DNA of 53,652 nt, taken from positions 1 to 53,652 of the forward strand of contig NZ_MJAO01000030.1 in the NCBI RefSeq assembly GCF_001902635.1, given 5' to 3'. A program made the translations under genes and the position numbers. Positions 28,445-36,977 of the stretch are shown one piece after another (within the stretch, counting starts at the first letter, position 1; the number at the start of each line of letters is the position of its first letter). A model generated the notes under the pieces. That model saw nothing but the letters and a program-made list of their open reading frames with translations, was not told where the DNA came from and searched no databases. Origin of the DNA: Serratia marcescens. Lineage in GTDB: Bacteria > Pseudomonadota > Gammaproteobacteria > Enterobacterales > Enterobacteriaceae.

Positions 28445-29701
28445 ATGAGTAGCAAACCCTCCATCCTGCTTGATTTTAGCCTGCTGAAGAGCAACCGGGC
28501 TTTCCGCGCGGTGTTCTGCGCGCGCTTTATCTCCATTGTGGCGCTGGGGTTGATGGCGATCGCCATCCCGGTGCAGATCCAGGCGCTGACCGGTTCCACC
28601 CTGCAGGTCGGGCTGGCGGTGACGCTGGCCGGGGGCGGTATGTTCGCCGGGCTGCTGATGGGCGGCGTGCTGGCGGACCGCTATGAGCGGCGCCGGCTGA
28701 TCCTGTTCGCGCGCTCTACCTGCGGTATCGGCTTCGTCGGCCTGTGCCTCAACGCCCTGCTGCCGTCACCTTCGCTGGCGGCCATTTACCTGCTGGCGGT
28801 GTGGGACGGTTTCTTCGGCGCGGTGGGGGTCACGGCACTGCTGGCGGCTACGCCGGCGTTGGTTGGCCGTGAGAACATCGTGCAGGCGGGCGCTATCAGC
28901 ATGCTGACGGTGCGCTTCGGCTCGATTCTTTCTCCGGCGATCGGCGGCCTGGTGATCGCCCATATGGGCATCGCCTGGAACTACGGTCTGGCGGCGTTCG
29001 GCACCTTGCTGACGCTGCTGCCGTTGCTAAGCCTGCCGCCGTTGATGCCGCCGCCGCAGCCGCGTGAGCACCCGCTGCGCGCGTTGGCGGGCGGTTTCGC
29101 TTTCCTGTTTCAGAACAAGGTGATTGGCATGGTGGCGCTGATCGGCGCGCTGCTGACCATGGCCAGCGCGGTGCGCGTGCTGTACCCGGCGATGGCGGAG
29201 GGTTGGCACATCGACGCTGCTCACCTCGGTTATATGTACGCCGCCGTGCCGCTCGGCGCCGCCATCGGCGCGTTCACCAGCGGGCGAGTGGCACACGTGG
29301 CGCGCCCCGGTTGGGTAATGCTGCTGACGGCGGTCGCGGCGTTCGCCGCCATCGGCCTGTTCGGCCTGATGCCGTGGTACGGCCTGGCGTTGTTGTGCCT
29401 GGTGGCGTTCGGCTACCTGAGCGCGCTGAACTCGCTGCTGCAATACGGCCTGATCCAGAGTCTGACGCCGGACAACTTCCTCGGCCGCATCAACGGGCTG
29501 TGGACGGCGCAGAACGTAGTGGGGGACGCGCTGGGCGCGCTGCTGCTGGGGGCGATGGGTGCCTTTATGCTGCCGGCGATGAGCGCCAGCGGTTTCGGCT
29601 TCGGCGCGGCGCTGCTCGGCATCCTGCTGCTGTTCGTCATGACCGGTTTGCGCCAGGTCACGCTGCACAAACCGGAGCCGCAGCCCGCCACAGAAAAGTA
29701 G
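28445..29701 (+). CDS. entS: Enterobactin exporter EntS (MFS)
   Basis: A 418-aa major facilitator superfamily protein with twelve hydrophobic segments. The loop 2-3 motif [12 protein letters not shown] is the MFS signature. It is close in length and sequence to E. coli EntS (about 416 aa), which exports enterobactin across the inner membrane. The N-terminus [25 protein letters not shown] is typical of EntS. ATG 28445 is the chosen start. It has its own Fur-box promoter and could also export the second siderophore; that is inference. Confidence 0.94.
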   Translation: MSSKPSILLDFSLLKSNRAFRAVFCARFISIVALGLMAIAIPVQIQALTGSTLQVGLAVTLAGGGMFAGLLMGGVLADRYERRRLILFARSTCGIGFVGLCLNALLPSPSLAAIYLLAVWDGFFGAVGVTALLAATPALVGRENIVQAGAISMLTVRFGSILSPAIGGLVIAHMGIAWNYGLAAFGTLLTLLPLLSLPPLMPPPQPREHPLRALAGGFAFLFQNKVIGMVALIGALLTMASAVRVLYPAMAEGWHIDAAHLGYMYAAVPLGAAIGAFTSGRVAHVARPGWVMLLTAVAAFAAIGLFGLMPWYGLALLCLVAFGYLSALNSLLQYGLIQSLTPDNFLGRINGLWTAQNVVGDALGALLLGAMGAFMLPAMSASGFGFGAALLGILLLFVMTGLRQVTLHKPEPQPATEK

Positions 29702-29739
29702 TCGACCGCGTTAAGACAACGCTGTGGGATCAAATAAAA

Positions 29740-29796
29740 GGCTGCGTCCCACCCTTGCACCCTTGGCCGCCGGCGGCCAAGGGTGGGGCGTAGCCT
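29740..29796 (+). terminator. Large hairpin after entS
   Basis: A nested inverted repeat. The inner palindrome CCCTTGGCCGCC with its complement is at 29759-29782, flanked by GGCTGCGTCCCACCC and GGGTGGGGCGTAGCC as an outer arm. It is a strong structure downstream of entS without a clear T-run, and a possible terminator or 3' stabiliser. Confidence 0.6.
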
Positions 29797-29913
29797 GGCT
29801 TATCATCGGCATGCGTAAAACCCACAGCGTTTATGTCATGATTTCGAAATGAAAGAAGTGCTTACGTTTATTGACATGGCAAATATCGGCGAGTAATTTA
29901 GCGCGGAATAAAC

Positions 29914-29932
29914 TCAAATGATAATCATTATT
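29914..29932 (+). promoter_or_regulatory. Fur box upstream of entCEB
   Basis: Contains ATGATAATCATTAT, an uninterrupted 14-nt match to the right part of the Fur consensus, in an AT-rich stretch that ends 37 nt before the entC ATG. The best Fur site in the window. Confidence 0.8.
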
Positions 29933-29969
29933 ATATTGGTTATCAGTTAAAATCATTGAGGGTGAAGCG

Positions 29970-31175
29970 ATGGATACTGCCGTGAATGACATCAATCGAA
30001 AGGAAGTGCAGGCACGCGAAGATCAGCGGTTTACCGCTGATTTTTCCCCTGCATCGGGCTTCTTCTTTACCTCTCCTTTCCGCAGCCTGACCACCACCGG
30101 TTGTTTCAGCCGCCTTAGCCTGCCGGCCGCGGATGGCGCCGATCTGAACGGCGAGTTCCAGCGCTGCGTACGGCAGGCGTTTGCCGAGGCTCGTCAGGCA
30201 GGCATCAAAAAACCGCTGCTGTGCGGCGCCATCCCGTTCGATACCCGACAGCCTTCGGCACTGTTTATTCCACAGCAGAGCCGCTGGTTTGATCGCGCCG
30301 TCTTCATGGCCGGCGTTCGGCCGGCGGCGAATGGGCCGGAGCTCGCCGGCGTGACGGAGTTGCCGCCGCAGCAGCCGTTCATGGAAATGGTCAGTGATGC
30401 CGTCGACGCGATGAAGGCCGGTGAACTGGATAAAGTGGTCTTGTCACGCCTGTTGGAGATCGAAACGCGCCAGCCGGTGGATCGCCACGCGCTGATGGCG
30501 CGCGTGATCGCCCAGAACCCTCATGGTTTCCATTTCCATGTGCCGCTGGAGCAGGGCGCGCTGCTGGGCGCCAGCCCGGAGCTACTATTGCGCCAGAACG
30601 GTGGCCGCTTCTATTCCAACCCGCTGGCCGGTTCCGCTCGGCGCGAGGCCGACCCGCAGCGCGATCGCGAAGTGGGAGAACGGCTGATGGCCTCGGCGAA
30701 AGATCGCCACGAACATCGTATCGTCACCGAGAGCATGCGTGACGTGCTGGCCAGCCGCTGCCGCTACCTGAACGTGCCGCAATCCCCTGAACTGCTGACC
30801 ACCACCACGCTGTGGCATCTCTCCACGCCGATCGATGGCGAGGCGGCTTCACCTGACGAAAATGCCCTGTCGCTGGCCTGCCTGCTGCACCCGACGCCGG
30901 CGCTGTGCGGCATGCCGACCCCGCAGGCGCATGCTCTGATCGGCAAGCTGGAGCCGTTCGATCGCGGCCTGTTCGGCGGCATCGTCGGCTGGTGCGACGA
31001 CGAAGGCAACGGCGAGTGGGTGGTCACCATCCGCTGCGGTACCGTTGACGGTAACCGGGTGCGGCTGTTTGCCGGCGCCGGCATCGTGGCGGACTCTTCA
31101 CCCGAATCTGAATGGCATGAAACAGGCACCAAACTCAGCACCATTCTGCGTGCCTTTGGTATGAATCAAGGATAA
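29970..31175 (+). CDS. entC: Isochorismate synthase EntC
   Basis: A 401-aa chorismate-using enzyme that makes isochorismate, the first step to 2,3-dihydroxybenzoate (DHB). Family motifs are DKVVLSR (Lys155, the general base), LGASPELLL (Glu204), PLAGSARRE and [14 protein letters not shown] with GAGIVADS near the C-terminus (Mg2+ site). It is slightly longer at the N-terminus than E. coli EntC (391 aa). A GAGGGTGA ribosome binding site precedes ATG 29970. First gene of entC-entE-entB, with a Fur box upstream. Confidence 0.96.
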   Translation: MDTAVNDINRKEVQAREDQRFTADFSPASGFFFTSPFRSLTTTGCFSRLSLPAADGADLNGEFQRCVRQAFAEARQAGIKKPLLCGAIPFDTRQPSALFIPQQSRWFDRAVFMAGVRPAANGPELAGVTELPPQQPFMEMVSDAVDAMKAGELDKVVLSRLLEIETRQPVDRHALMARVIAQNPHGFHFHVPLEQGALLGASPELLLRQNGGRFYSNPLAGSARREADPQRDREVGERLMASAKDRHEHRIVTESMRDVLASRCRYLNVPQSPELLTTTTLWHLSTPIDGEAASPDENALSLACLLHPTPALCGMPTPQAHALIGKLEPFDRGLFGGIVGWCDDEGNGEWVVTIRCGTVDGNRVRLFAGAGIVADSSPESEWHETGTKLSTILRAFGMNQG

Positions 31176-31182
31176 CGACAAG

Positions 31183-32811
31183 ATGAGCATTGCCTTTACC
31201 CCCTGGCCGGCGGAGTTCGCCAGCCGCTACCGCGAACGCGGCTACTGGACTGACAAGCCGCTGACCGAGATCCTCGAACGTCAGGCGAACAACGACGCTA
31301 CGGCGATGATCGACGCCCAAGGCAGCCTGACCTACCGCGAGCTGGAGCAGCGTTCCGACCGCCTGGCGGCCGCTCTGATGCGCCGCGGCGTGAAATCCGG
31401 CGACACCGCGCTGGTGCAGCTGGGCAACGTGGTGGAATTTTATATCGTGTTCTTCGCGCTGCTGAAGATTGGCGTGGCGCCGGTCAACGCGTTGTTCAGC
31501 CATCAGCGCAGCGAGCTGAACGCCTATGCCGAGCAGATCAAACCGGCGCTGCTGATCGCCGATCGCCAGCATGCGCTGTTTGCCGACGATCAATTCCTGA
31601 ACGCCTTCCGCGACGCGCATCCTTCGCTGCGGGTCGTGGCGCTGCGCAGCCAGGCCGAGGGCGAGCTGGCGCTGGCCGCCTGGTTGGAAGAAGCGTGCGA
31701 CGGTTTTGTCGCGCAGCCTTCTGCCGCCGATCGGGTGGCGTTCTTCCAGCTTTCCGGCGGCAGTACCGGTACGCCGAAGCTGATCCCGCGTACCCACAAC
31801 GACTACTACTACAGCATTCGCCGCAGCGTGGAGATCTGCCGTTTCGACGCGCAGACCCGCTATCTGTGCGCGCTGCCGGTGGCGCACAACTACCCGATGA
31901 GCTCGCCGGGCGTTCTGGGCGTGTTTTATGGCGCCGGGCTGGTGGTGTTCGCCGCCGATCCGGACGCCGGGCAGTGCTTCCGCCTGATCGAACAGCATCA
32001 AATCAACGTGACGGCGCTGGTGCCGCCGGCGGTGACGCTGTGGCTGCAGGCGATCGAAGAGTGGGGCGGCAACGCACAGCTCGCCAGCCTGAAACTGCTG
32101 CAGGTGGGCGGTGCCAAGCTGGGCGAGACGCTGGCGGCGCGCATTCAAAACGAAATCGGCTGCCAACTGCAGCAGGTGTTCGGCATGGCGGAAGGGCTGG
32201 TGAACTACACCCGGCTGGACGACGACGAACGCCACATCCTGACGACGCAAGGGCGGCCGATGTCGCCGGACGACGAGGTCTGGGTGGCGGATGACGACGG
32301 CAATCCGTTGCCGGCGGGCGAGGTTGGGCGGCTGATGACGCGCGGGCCTTATACCTTCCGCGGTTACTACCAGAGCCCGGCGCACAACGCCGACGCCTTT
32401 GACGCCGACGGTTTCTACTGCTCCGGCGATCTGATCAGCATCAGCGAAGACGGCTATATCACCGTGCAAGGGCGGCAGAAAGACCAGATCAACCGCGGCG
32501 GGGAGAAGATCGCCGCCGAGGAGATCGAGAACCTGCTGCTGCGCCACCCTGAAGTGATCAACGCCGCGCTGGTGTCGATGCCGGACGCGCTGATGGGGGA
32601 GAAGAGCTGCGCCTATATCATCGCCAACGTGCCGCTGAAACCGGTGGTGCTGCGCCGCCACCTGCGCGAGCAGGGCGTGGCGGACTTCAAGCTGCCGGAT
32701 CGCTTTATTCAGGTGGACAGCCTGCCGCTGACACCGGTCGGCAAAGTGGACAAAAAACGGCTGCGCCAGCAGCTCGACGCGCAACTACAGACTCAGGCTC
32801 AGGGAGATTAA
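31183..32811 (+). CDS. entE: 2,3-dihydroxybenzoate-AMP ligase EntE
   Basis: A 542-aa stand-alone adenylation enzyme. It activates DHB as DHB-AMP and loads it on the aryl carrier domain of EntB. It has the P-loop SGGSTGTPK (191-199), YxxTE-like [10 protein letters not shown], the hinge [14 protein letters not shown] and the C-terminal PVGKVDKK lysine. Length is close to E. coli EntE (536 aa). It starts 7 nt after entC and ends 3 nt before entB, so the three genes form one operon. Its product can feed both EntF and the VibH/VibF-like enzymes. Confidence 0.97.
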   Translation: MSIAFTPWPAEFASRYRERGYWTDKPLTEILERQANNDATAMIDAQGSLTYRELEQRSDRLAAALMRRGVKSGDTALVQLGNVVEFYIVFFALLKIGVAPVNALFSHQRSELNAYAEQIKPALLIADRQHALFADDQFLNAFRDAHPSLRVVALRSQAEGELALAAWLEEACDGFVAQPSAADRVAFFQLSGGSTGTPKLIPRTHNDYYYSIRRSVEICRFDAQTRYLCALPVAHNYPMSSPGVLGVFYGAGLVVFAADPDAGQCFRLIEQHQINVTALVPPAVTLWLQAIEEWGGNAQLASLKLLQVGGAKLGETLAARIQNEIGCQLQQVFGMAEGLVNYTRLDDDERHILTTQGRPMSPDDEVWVADDDGNPLPAGEVGRLMTRGPYTFRGYYQSPAHNADAFDADGFYCSGDLISISEDGYITVQGRQKDQINRGGEKIAAEEIENLLLRHPEVINAALVSMPDALMGEKSCAYIIANVPLKPVVLRRHLREQGVADFKLPDRFIQVDSLPLTPVGKVDKKRLRQQLDAQLQTQAQGD

Positions 32812-32814
32812 TCG

Positions 32815-33675
32815 ATGGCCATTCCAAAACTTAATGACTACGCGCTGCCGACGGCGGACGAACTGCCGCAAAATAAAGTCACCTGGCAGGTAGAACCGCA
32901 GCGCGCCGCGCTGCTGATCCACGACATGCAGCAGTATTTCCTCAATTTCTGGGGCGAAGACAGCGCGCTGATTAAACAGGTGGTGGAGAACATCGCCAAC
33001 CTGCGTCGCTACTGCAAACAGCAGGGCATTCCGGTGTTCTATACCGCGCAGCCGAACCAGCAGAGCGATGAAGATCGCGCGCTGTTGAACGACATGTGGG
33101 GGCCGGGCCTGAACAAACACCCTGAGCAGCAGGCGGTGACCGCTGCGCTGGCACCGGACGAAGACGACACGGTGCTGGTGAAATGGCGTTACAGCGCCTT
33201 CCACCGTTCGCCGCTGCAGGAGATCCTGCAGGAATCCGGCCGCGATCAGCTGATTATCTGCGGCGTGTATGCGCACATCGGCTGCCTGACCACCGCCATC
33301 GACGCCTTCATGCGCAACATCCAACCGTTCATGGTGGCAGACGGCCTGGCGGATTTCTCGCGTGACGAACACCTGATGGCGCTGCGCTACACCGCCGGCC
33401 GCTGCGGGCGGGTAGTGACTACCGCGTCTCTGCTGCCGGCGGTAGGTATCGCCAGCATCGACGCGCTGCGTCAGCAAATTCTGCCGCTGCTGGATGAAGA
33501 CAGCGAAGACATGGGCAACGACGAAAACCTGATCGATTACGGGTTGGACTCGGTGCGCATCATGGAATTGGCGACCCGTTGGCGCAAGTTCCGCGGCGAT
33601 ATCGACTTTATCGCCCTGGCGCGCAACCCGACCATCGACAGCTGGTGGACGCTGCTTTCCGAAGAGAAAGCCTGA
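32815..33675 (+). CDS. entB: Isochorismatase / aryl carrier protein EntB
   Basis: A 286-aa bifunctional protein. Residues 1-205 are an isochorismatase ([14 protein letters not shown] with the catalytic Asp, [23 protein letters not shown]) that makes 2,3-dihydro-DHB. Residues about 210-286 are an aryl carrier domain with GLDSVRIM (Ser246, the phosphopantetheine site, S245 in E. coli). In E. coli entA follows directly; here it does not, and a repeat element plus yncE come next. As DHB donor it probably serves both siderophore lines. Confidence 0.97.
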   Translation: MAIPKLNDYALPTADELPQNKVTWQVEPQRAALLIHDMQQYFLNFWGEDSALIKQVVENIANLRRYCKQQGIPVFYTAQPNQQSDEDRALLNDMWGPGLNKHPEQQAVTAALAPDEDDTVLVKWRYSAFHRSPLQEILQESGRDQLIICGVYAHIGCLTTAIDAFMRNIQPFMVADGLADFSRDEHLMALRYTAGRCGRVVTTASLLPAVGIASIDALRQQILPLLDEDSEDMGNDENLIDYGLDSVRIMELATRWRKFRGDIDFIALARNPTIDSWWTLLSEEKA

Positions 33676-33735
33676 TTTTAATAATGAGAAGAGGGCGGCC
33701 GCCTGGTTTGACAGAAAAGGCCGCTATTTTGAGCC

Positions 33736-33859
33736 ATATCCAAAATAATTGCAGTTGCATCAAGGCGGCAAGAGCATGAGCCTCAAGAGCTTACTCCGGT
33801 AAGTGACTGGGGCGAGCGAGCGCAGCCAACGCCGATGCAGCTGTAAGTAGGAAGGATAT
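33736..33859. repeat. MITE-like repetitive element between entB and yncE
   Basis: About 124 bp bounded by inverted ATATCC/GGATAT, with a second inner pair GCAGTTGCAT/ATGCAGCTGT (8 of 10 paired). The interior (CAAGGCGGCAAG, AGCTTACTCCGGTAAGTGA, GAGCGCAGCCAACGC) is of a kind I recall as a common intergenic repeat in Serratia, Yersinia and relatives. It sits where entA would be expected and ends at the yncE ribosome binding site. Mobility is inferred. Confidence 0.6.
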
Positions 33860-33871
33860 AAGGAGATTTCG

Positions 33872-34924
33872 ATGAATACTTTGATCACCAAGGGAAAACG
33901 TGCGGCATTTCCGCTGATGCTGCTGTCTACGCTGCTGTTCTCTAACACGCTGCTGGCGCAGACCGCGCTGGAAGTGCTGCGTAAACCGGTAGGCAAGGGC
34001 GCCTATGAAATGGCTTACAGCCCGAGCGAAAACGCACTTTATCTGGCGACGTCGCAGAGCCGCAAGCTGGACAAGGGGGGCATCGTGTACCGCCTGGATC
34101 CGACCACGCTGGATGTGACCCAGATTATTCATAACGATGTCAAACCGTTTGGCGCCGCTATCAACGCCAAGACCGGCACGTTGTTCTTTGGCAACACCGT
34201 CAATTACTCGGTGACCGCCATCGACGCCAAGACCGGTGAGGTAAAGGGCCGCCTGGTGCTGGATGCGCGTAAACCTTCTGAGACCGTGAAGCCGCTGGAT
34301 CCACGCGAGCTGGTGGTGGATGCCGACAGCAATACCCTGTACATCACCGGGCTGGGCGATTCCAGCGTGGTGTGGGTGGTGGACGGCAATGATCTGACCC
34401 TGCGTGCCACTGTGGCCGACACCGGCAAATACGGCACCGGCCTGGCGCTGGACGCCGCCGCCAAACGCCTGTACGTCACCAACGCCGATGGCGAGCTGGT
34501 GACCATCGACACCCAGAGCAACAAGGTGCTGTCGCGCAAGAAGCTGGATGAATCCAAAGAACACTTCTTCCTGAACATCAGCCTGGATACCGCGAGCCAT
34601 CGTGCGTTCATCACCGATTCCAAGCAGCCGCAGGTGCTGGTGGTGGATACCCGCAACGGCAAGATCCTGAGCAAGATCGACGCGCCGGAATCGATGGCGG
34701 TGCTGTTTAACCCAACGCGCAATGAAGTGTATGTGACCCACCGTCAGGCGGGCGAAGTGAGCGTGATCGACGCCAAGAGTTACAAGGTGCTGAACACCAT
34801 CAAAACGCCGACCCATCCGAACAGCCTGGCACTGTCGCCGGACGGCCAGACGCTGTACGTCAGCGTCAAGCAGGCGAAAGAAGCCACTGCGCCGGACGAT
34901 GTGATCCGCGTAGCGCTGAAATAA
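33872..34924 (+). CDS. yncE: YncE, exported seven-bladed beta-propeller
   Basis: A 350-aa protein close to E. coli YncE (353 aa): KPVGKGAYEMAYS, ATSQSRKLDKGG, GNTVNYSVTAIDAKTGEVKG, THRQAGEVSVIDAKSYKV and HPNSLALSPDGQTLYVSVK. A signal peptide (LLSTLLFSNTLLAQTA) sends it to the periplasm. In E. coli yncE is Fur-regulated; its function is not settled. ATAAGGAGA precedes ATG 33872. Clearly separate from the longer propeller at 18697-19929. It may be transcribed from the entCEB promoter through the repeat element, since I see no Fur box between entB and yncE. Confidence 0.94.
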   Translation: MNTLITKGKRAAFPLMLLSTLLFSNTLLAQTALEVLRKPVGKGAYEMAYSPSENALYLATSQSRKLDKGGIVYRLDPTTLDVTQIIHNDVKPFGAAINAKTGTLFFGNTVNYSVTAIDAKTGEVKGRLVLDARKPSETVKPLDPRELVVDADSNTLYITGLGDSSVVWVVDGNDLTLRATVADTGKYGTGLALDAAAKRLYVTNADGELVTIDTQSNKVLSRKKLDESKEHFFLNISLDTASHRAFITDSKQPQVLVVDTRNGKILSKIDAPESMAVLFNPTRNEVYVTHRQAGEVSVIDAKSYKVLNTIKTPTHPNSLALSPDGQTLYVSVKQAKEATAPDDVIRVALK

Positions 34925-34982
34925 TCTCGTTCAGGATAAGCGCTGACGAGTTAGGATCTTGGTTGGCGCTTTTCAGTCTTAT

Positions 34983-35011
34983 AACGCCCGATGAATCTCA
35001 TCGGGCGTTTT
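34983..35011 (+). terminator. yncE terminator
   Basis: A perfect 12-bp stem (34983-34994 with 34998-35009), a 3-nt loop and a TTTT tail at 35008-35011. Confidence 0.9.
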
Positions 35012-35098
35012 GTATTCCAGGCCGGTGTGGGTGCCGCATTTATAATGAGGCGGCGGGCTGATAACAAGGGATCAGGCGTTTATTTATCGGCTGTTATC

Positions 35099-35115
35099 TT
35101 ATCACCGTGTGATAA
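35099..35115. promoter_or_regulatory. Palindromic operator candidate TTATCAC-N3-GTGATAA
   Basis: Perfect 7-bp arms around CGT. A copy of the half-site TTATCAC recurs at 35243-35249 within the promoter candidate for the carrier gene. The pattern suits a dimeric repressor or activator; the regulator is unknown. Confidence 0.35.
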
Positions 35116-35230
35116 AAGATTTCGGCGTGCACTTATATGCGCCGAATCCGGTTGATAGTTTGATTGCTCACTCTCAGCGACTTTAGCGTCTTGTCACAAA
35201 ACCTGTACAGTGATATTGTGCGGCAATAGC

Positions 35231-35259
35231 TTGACCAATTTTTTATCACCAATCACAAT
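35231..35259 (+). promoter_or_regulatory. Sigma70-type promoter candidate for the carrier protein
   Basis: TTGACC (35231-35236), a 17-nt spacer and CACAAT (35254-35259). It would start transcription about 25 nt before the carrier gene. Confidence 0.4.
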
Positions 35260-35290
35260 ATTCCGGATTATTTCTAATATAAGAGTTTAG

Positions 35291-35533
35291 ATGATGATAG
35301 ACGTAAAGGAAGTTTGCGAGCAGATCTCCATTCTTGTACCCGACATTACTGTACAGCCAGATGATAAATTGGACGAAAGCGGGATTGATAGCATGACGTT
35401 GGTGCGATTGGTTCTGCAGCTTGAAAGTTTTTTTGATGTTGTGATCCCGGATGCGTTGTTGGGGGCGGAAACATTCAAGACTCCGCGCAACATTACCGAG
35501 GCTTTAAATAGCAGTAAAGATAACAGCCTGTAG
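35291..35533 (+). CDS. Free-standing acyl/peptidyl carrier protein
   Basis: An 80-aa acidic protein of the phosphopantetheine-binding family. The attachment motif is SGIDSMTL with Ser34, followed by VIPDALLG and FKTPRNITEAL, the usual helix III/IV landmarks. It is too short for any other domain. It would be loaded by the AMP-ligase at 41013-42326 and carry an intermediate for the decarboxylase, the flavoprotein and the orphan condensation protein. It is the only plus-strand member of this cluster and faces the minus-strand operon tail to tail. ATG 35294 is an alternative start. No strong ribosome binding site. Confidence 0.85.
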   Translation: MMIDVKEVCEQISILVPDITVQPDDKLDESGIDSMTLVRLVLQLESFFDVVIPDALLGAETFKTPRNITEALNSSKDNSL

Positions 35534-35571
35534 TTTTCAAGTGCGAAAACCAAAGGCTCGAATAGGGCAGT

Positions 35572-35706
35572 GTGGGCACCCATCTTGCGCTCCGAGAGCG
35601 GAAAGATAACGCCGTCACTGCCAATATCAGCGCCTTTAGTCGTCAGCTCATGCCGTTCTTCTCGTTAGTCCCGTTTCTGTGGCTATCTTTATTCTGGCCA
35701 GGTTAA
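35572..35706 (+). other. Short open frame with hydrophobic end, possible gene remnant
   Basis: A 44-codon frame beginning with GTG. Its product ends in a hydrophobic stretch (PFFSLVPFLWLSLFWPG) like the last helix of a transporter. No ribosome binding site, and it overlaps the stop of the convergent condensation gene. It could be a leftover of a truncated gene or chance. Confidence 0.2.
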
Positions 35707-36953
35707 ACAGGCATGCTGGTCATGATCTGTGCTATTTGCTGCAGTTGTTCTTTTCTGTACGCGGCAGAGGAATGTGACCAGTCCATAGTGACGATACCGT
35801 CTTCAACAGAAAAAATAAGCGATATATGAGAATATGCCGAATGGTCAATGGGGATCCGTGACGGTATTTTGGCAACTCGTGACAATTTATTCATACTTTG
35901 GTATGAACTGGAAATATGCCCAATAAAATTAATTTTAAACTGTGGGGATGGAATGTGCTGGAATAACTCATTGACCCTGGCGTTTCCCTTCTTATACTTC
36001 CCTAACAGGTAGCCGTATTTAGGCGGTGCCGCTGATCTTATCCCCGCAATGTCCTGAGCTATATTCAATAGCGTTCCCGAGGGCCTTTCAATAAAGAGTG
36101 GCCAAAAAGATGCGTAAGGGCCGACGGATGATCTATCTTTGAGTGAGTCTCGGCCATTGTTCCACAGTTCTATAGCCAGAGACGGTGACGATGTAAACTC
36201 ATAAACGGCCAGGTTGAGCTTGGCCAGCAGAAGATCGATTAATGTGACAGATCCCCCTACCGCAGAAAGAAGCGCCTGGCTTGCTGACGGCGAAAACCTC
36301 TGCGTCCAGTTAGCCCTTGTTGCCGGCTTGTTTTCCTGGTGAATAAATGCGGGGACCCGTGCAGACTGCCCCCAGTCGGTCTCTAGCCAGTAAGGAATGT
36401 CGTTATGGAAATCGTTGTAAAAATAGTGAGACACTTCCTCAGTCCAATCTAGGAAACGGCATTTTGGTAAGGCGTTGGTTTTATTGTAAAGCAGCTTCCA
36501 CAGGCAGGCTTCTATATTTCTCAACGAAAGCTTGTCGTAAACCAGATGATTGCCGATAAATAAGATCTTACGCTCTGCTCCTTTCTTTATAAGTATAAAT
36601 CGGCTTAATGGACCATTGGCGACGTCGAGATGGCAACTGTAATCATAAAGAATGCGGTTGGTCGCCTCCGTGAACGATTCATTTTCATCACACTCCAGTT
36701 CGCCATAACGGCTGGAAATATCGTGTTCCTTCAGAAAGGCTTGCCACTCTCCGGATGATTTTTCAAAGGTGCTGCTTAATGCAGGGAATAACTCAAAAAT
36801 GCCTTGCACGGCCTGCTTCACCTGCTGTTCGGGGACATCTTCAGGTAACGCATAGATAATTCCTATGTTTTTATGCCCCACTCGTGAGATGACTTCATTC
36901 TCAAGCATGCTATATTGAAACGGTGCGATATTTATCATCATTATTATACCCAT
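35703..36953 (-). CDS. Orphan NRPS condensation-domain-like protein
   Basis: A 416-aa single-domain protein with a condensation/acyltransferase fold. The HHxxxDG site reads NHLVYDK (135-141), keeping the second His and the Asp but not the first His or Gly. The start is uncertain: GIIMMIN offers ATGs at 36953, 36941 and 36938. It is the last gene of the minus-strand operon, 24 nt after the ABC exporter. By analogy with VibH-type enzymes it could join the carrier-bound acyl group to a free amine; partners are not known. Divergent from VibH-like and EntF C domains in this window, so not a recent copy of them. Confidence 0.72.
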   Translation of the reverse strand: MGIIMMINIAPFQYSMLENEVISRVGHKNIGIIYALPEDVPEQQVKQAVQGIFELFPALSSTFEKSSGEWQAFLKEHDISSRYGELECDENESFTEATNRILYDYSCHLDVANGPLSRFILIKKGAERKILFIGNHLVYDKLSLRNIEACLWKLLYNKTNALPKCRFLDWTEEVSHYFYNDFHNDIPYWLETDWGQSARVPAFIHQENKPATRANWTQRFSPSASQALLSAVGGSVTLIDLLLAKLNLAVYEFTSSPSLAIELWNNGRDSLKDRSSVGPYASFWPLFIERPSGTLLNIAQDIAGIRSAAPPKYGYLLGKYKKGNARVNELFQHIPSPQFKINFIGHISSSYQSMNKLSRVAKIPSRIPIDHSAYSHISLIFSVEDGIVTMDWSHSSAAYRKEQLQQIAQIMTSMPV

Positions 36954-36977
36954 TAATTATTAGATTGGTTTTATATA

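Larger units (their letters stand above)
35012..35290. other. Intergenic region at the GC-content boundary
   Basis: No gene seen. Base composition falls sharply here from the GC-rich siderophore genes to the AT-richer cluster. It contains the palindrome at 35099-35115 and the promoter candidate at 35231-35259, listed separately. Confidence 0.6.

Noticed and set aside
31135-32784. A 549-codon open frame antisense to entE
   Set aside because: entE is unmistakable by motifs and operon spacing; the antisense frame has no family features.
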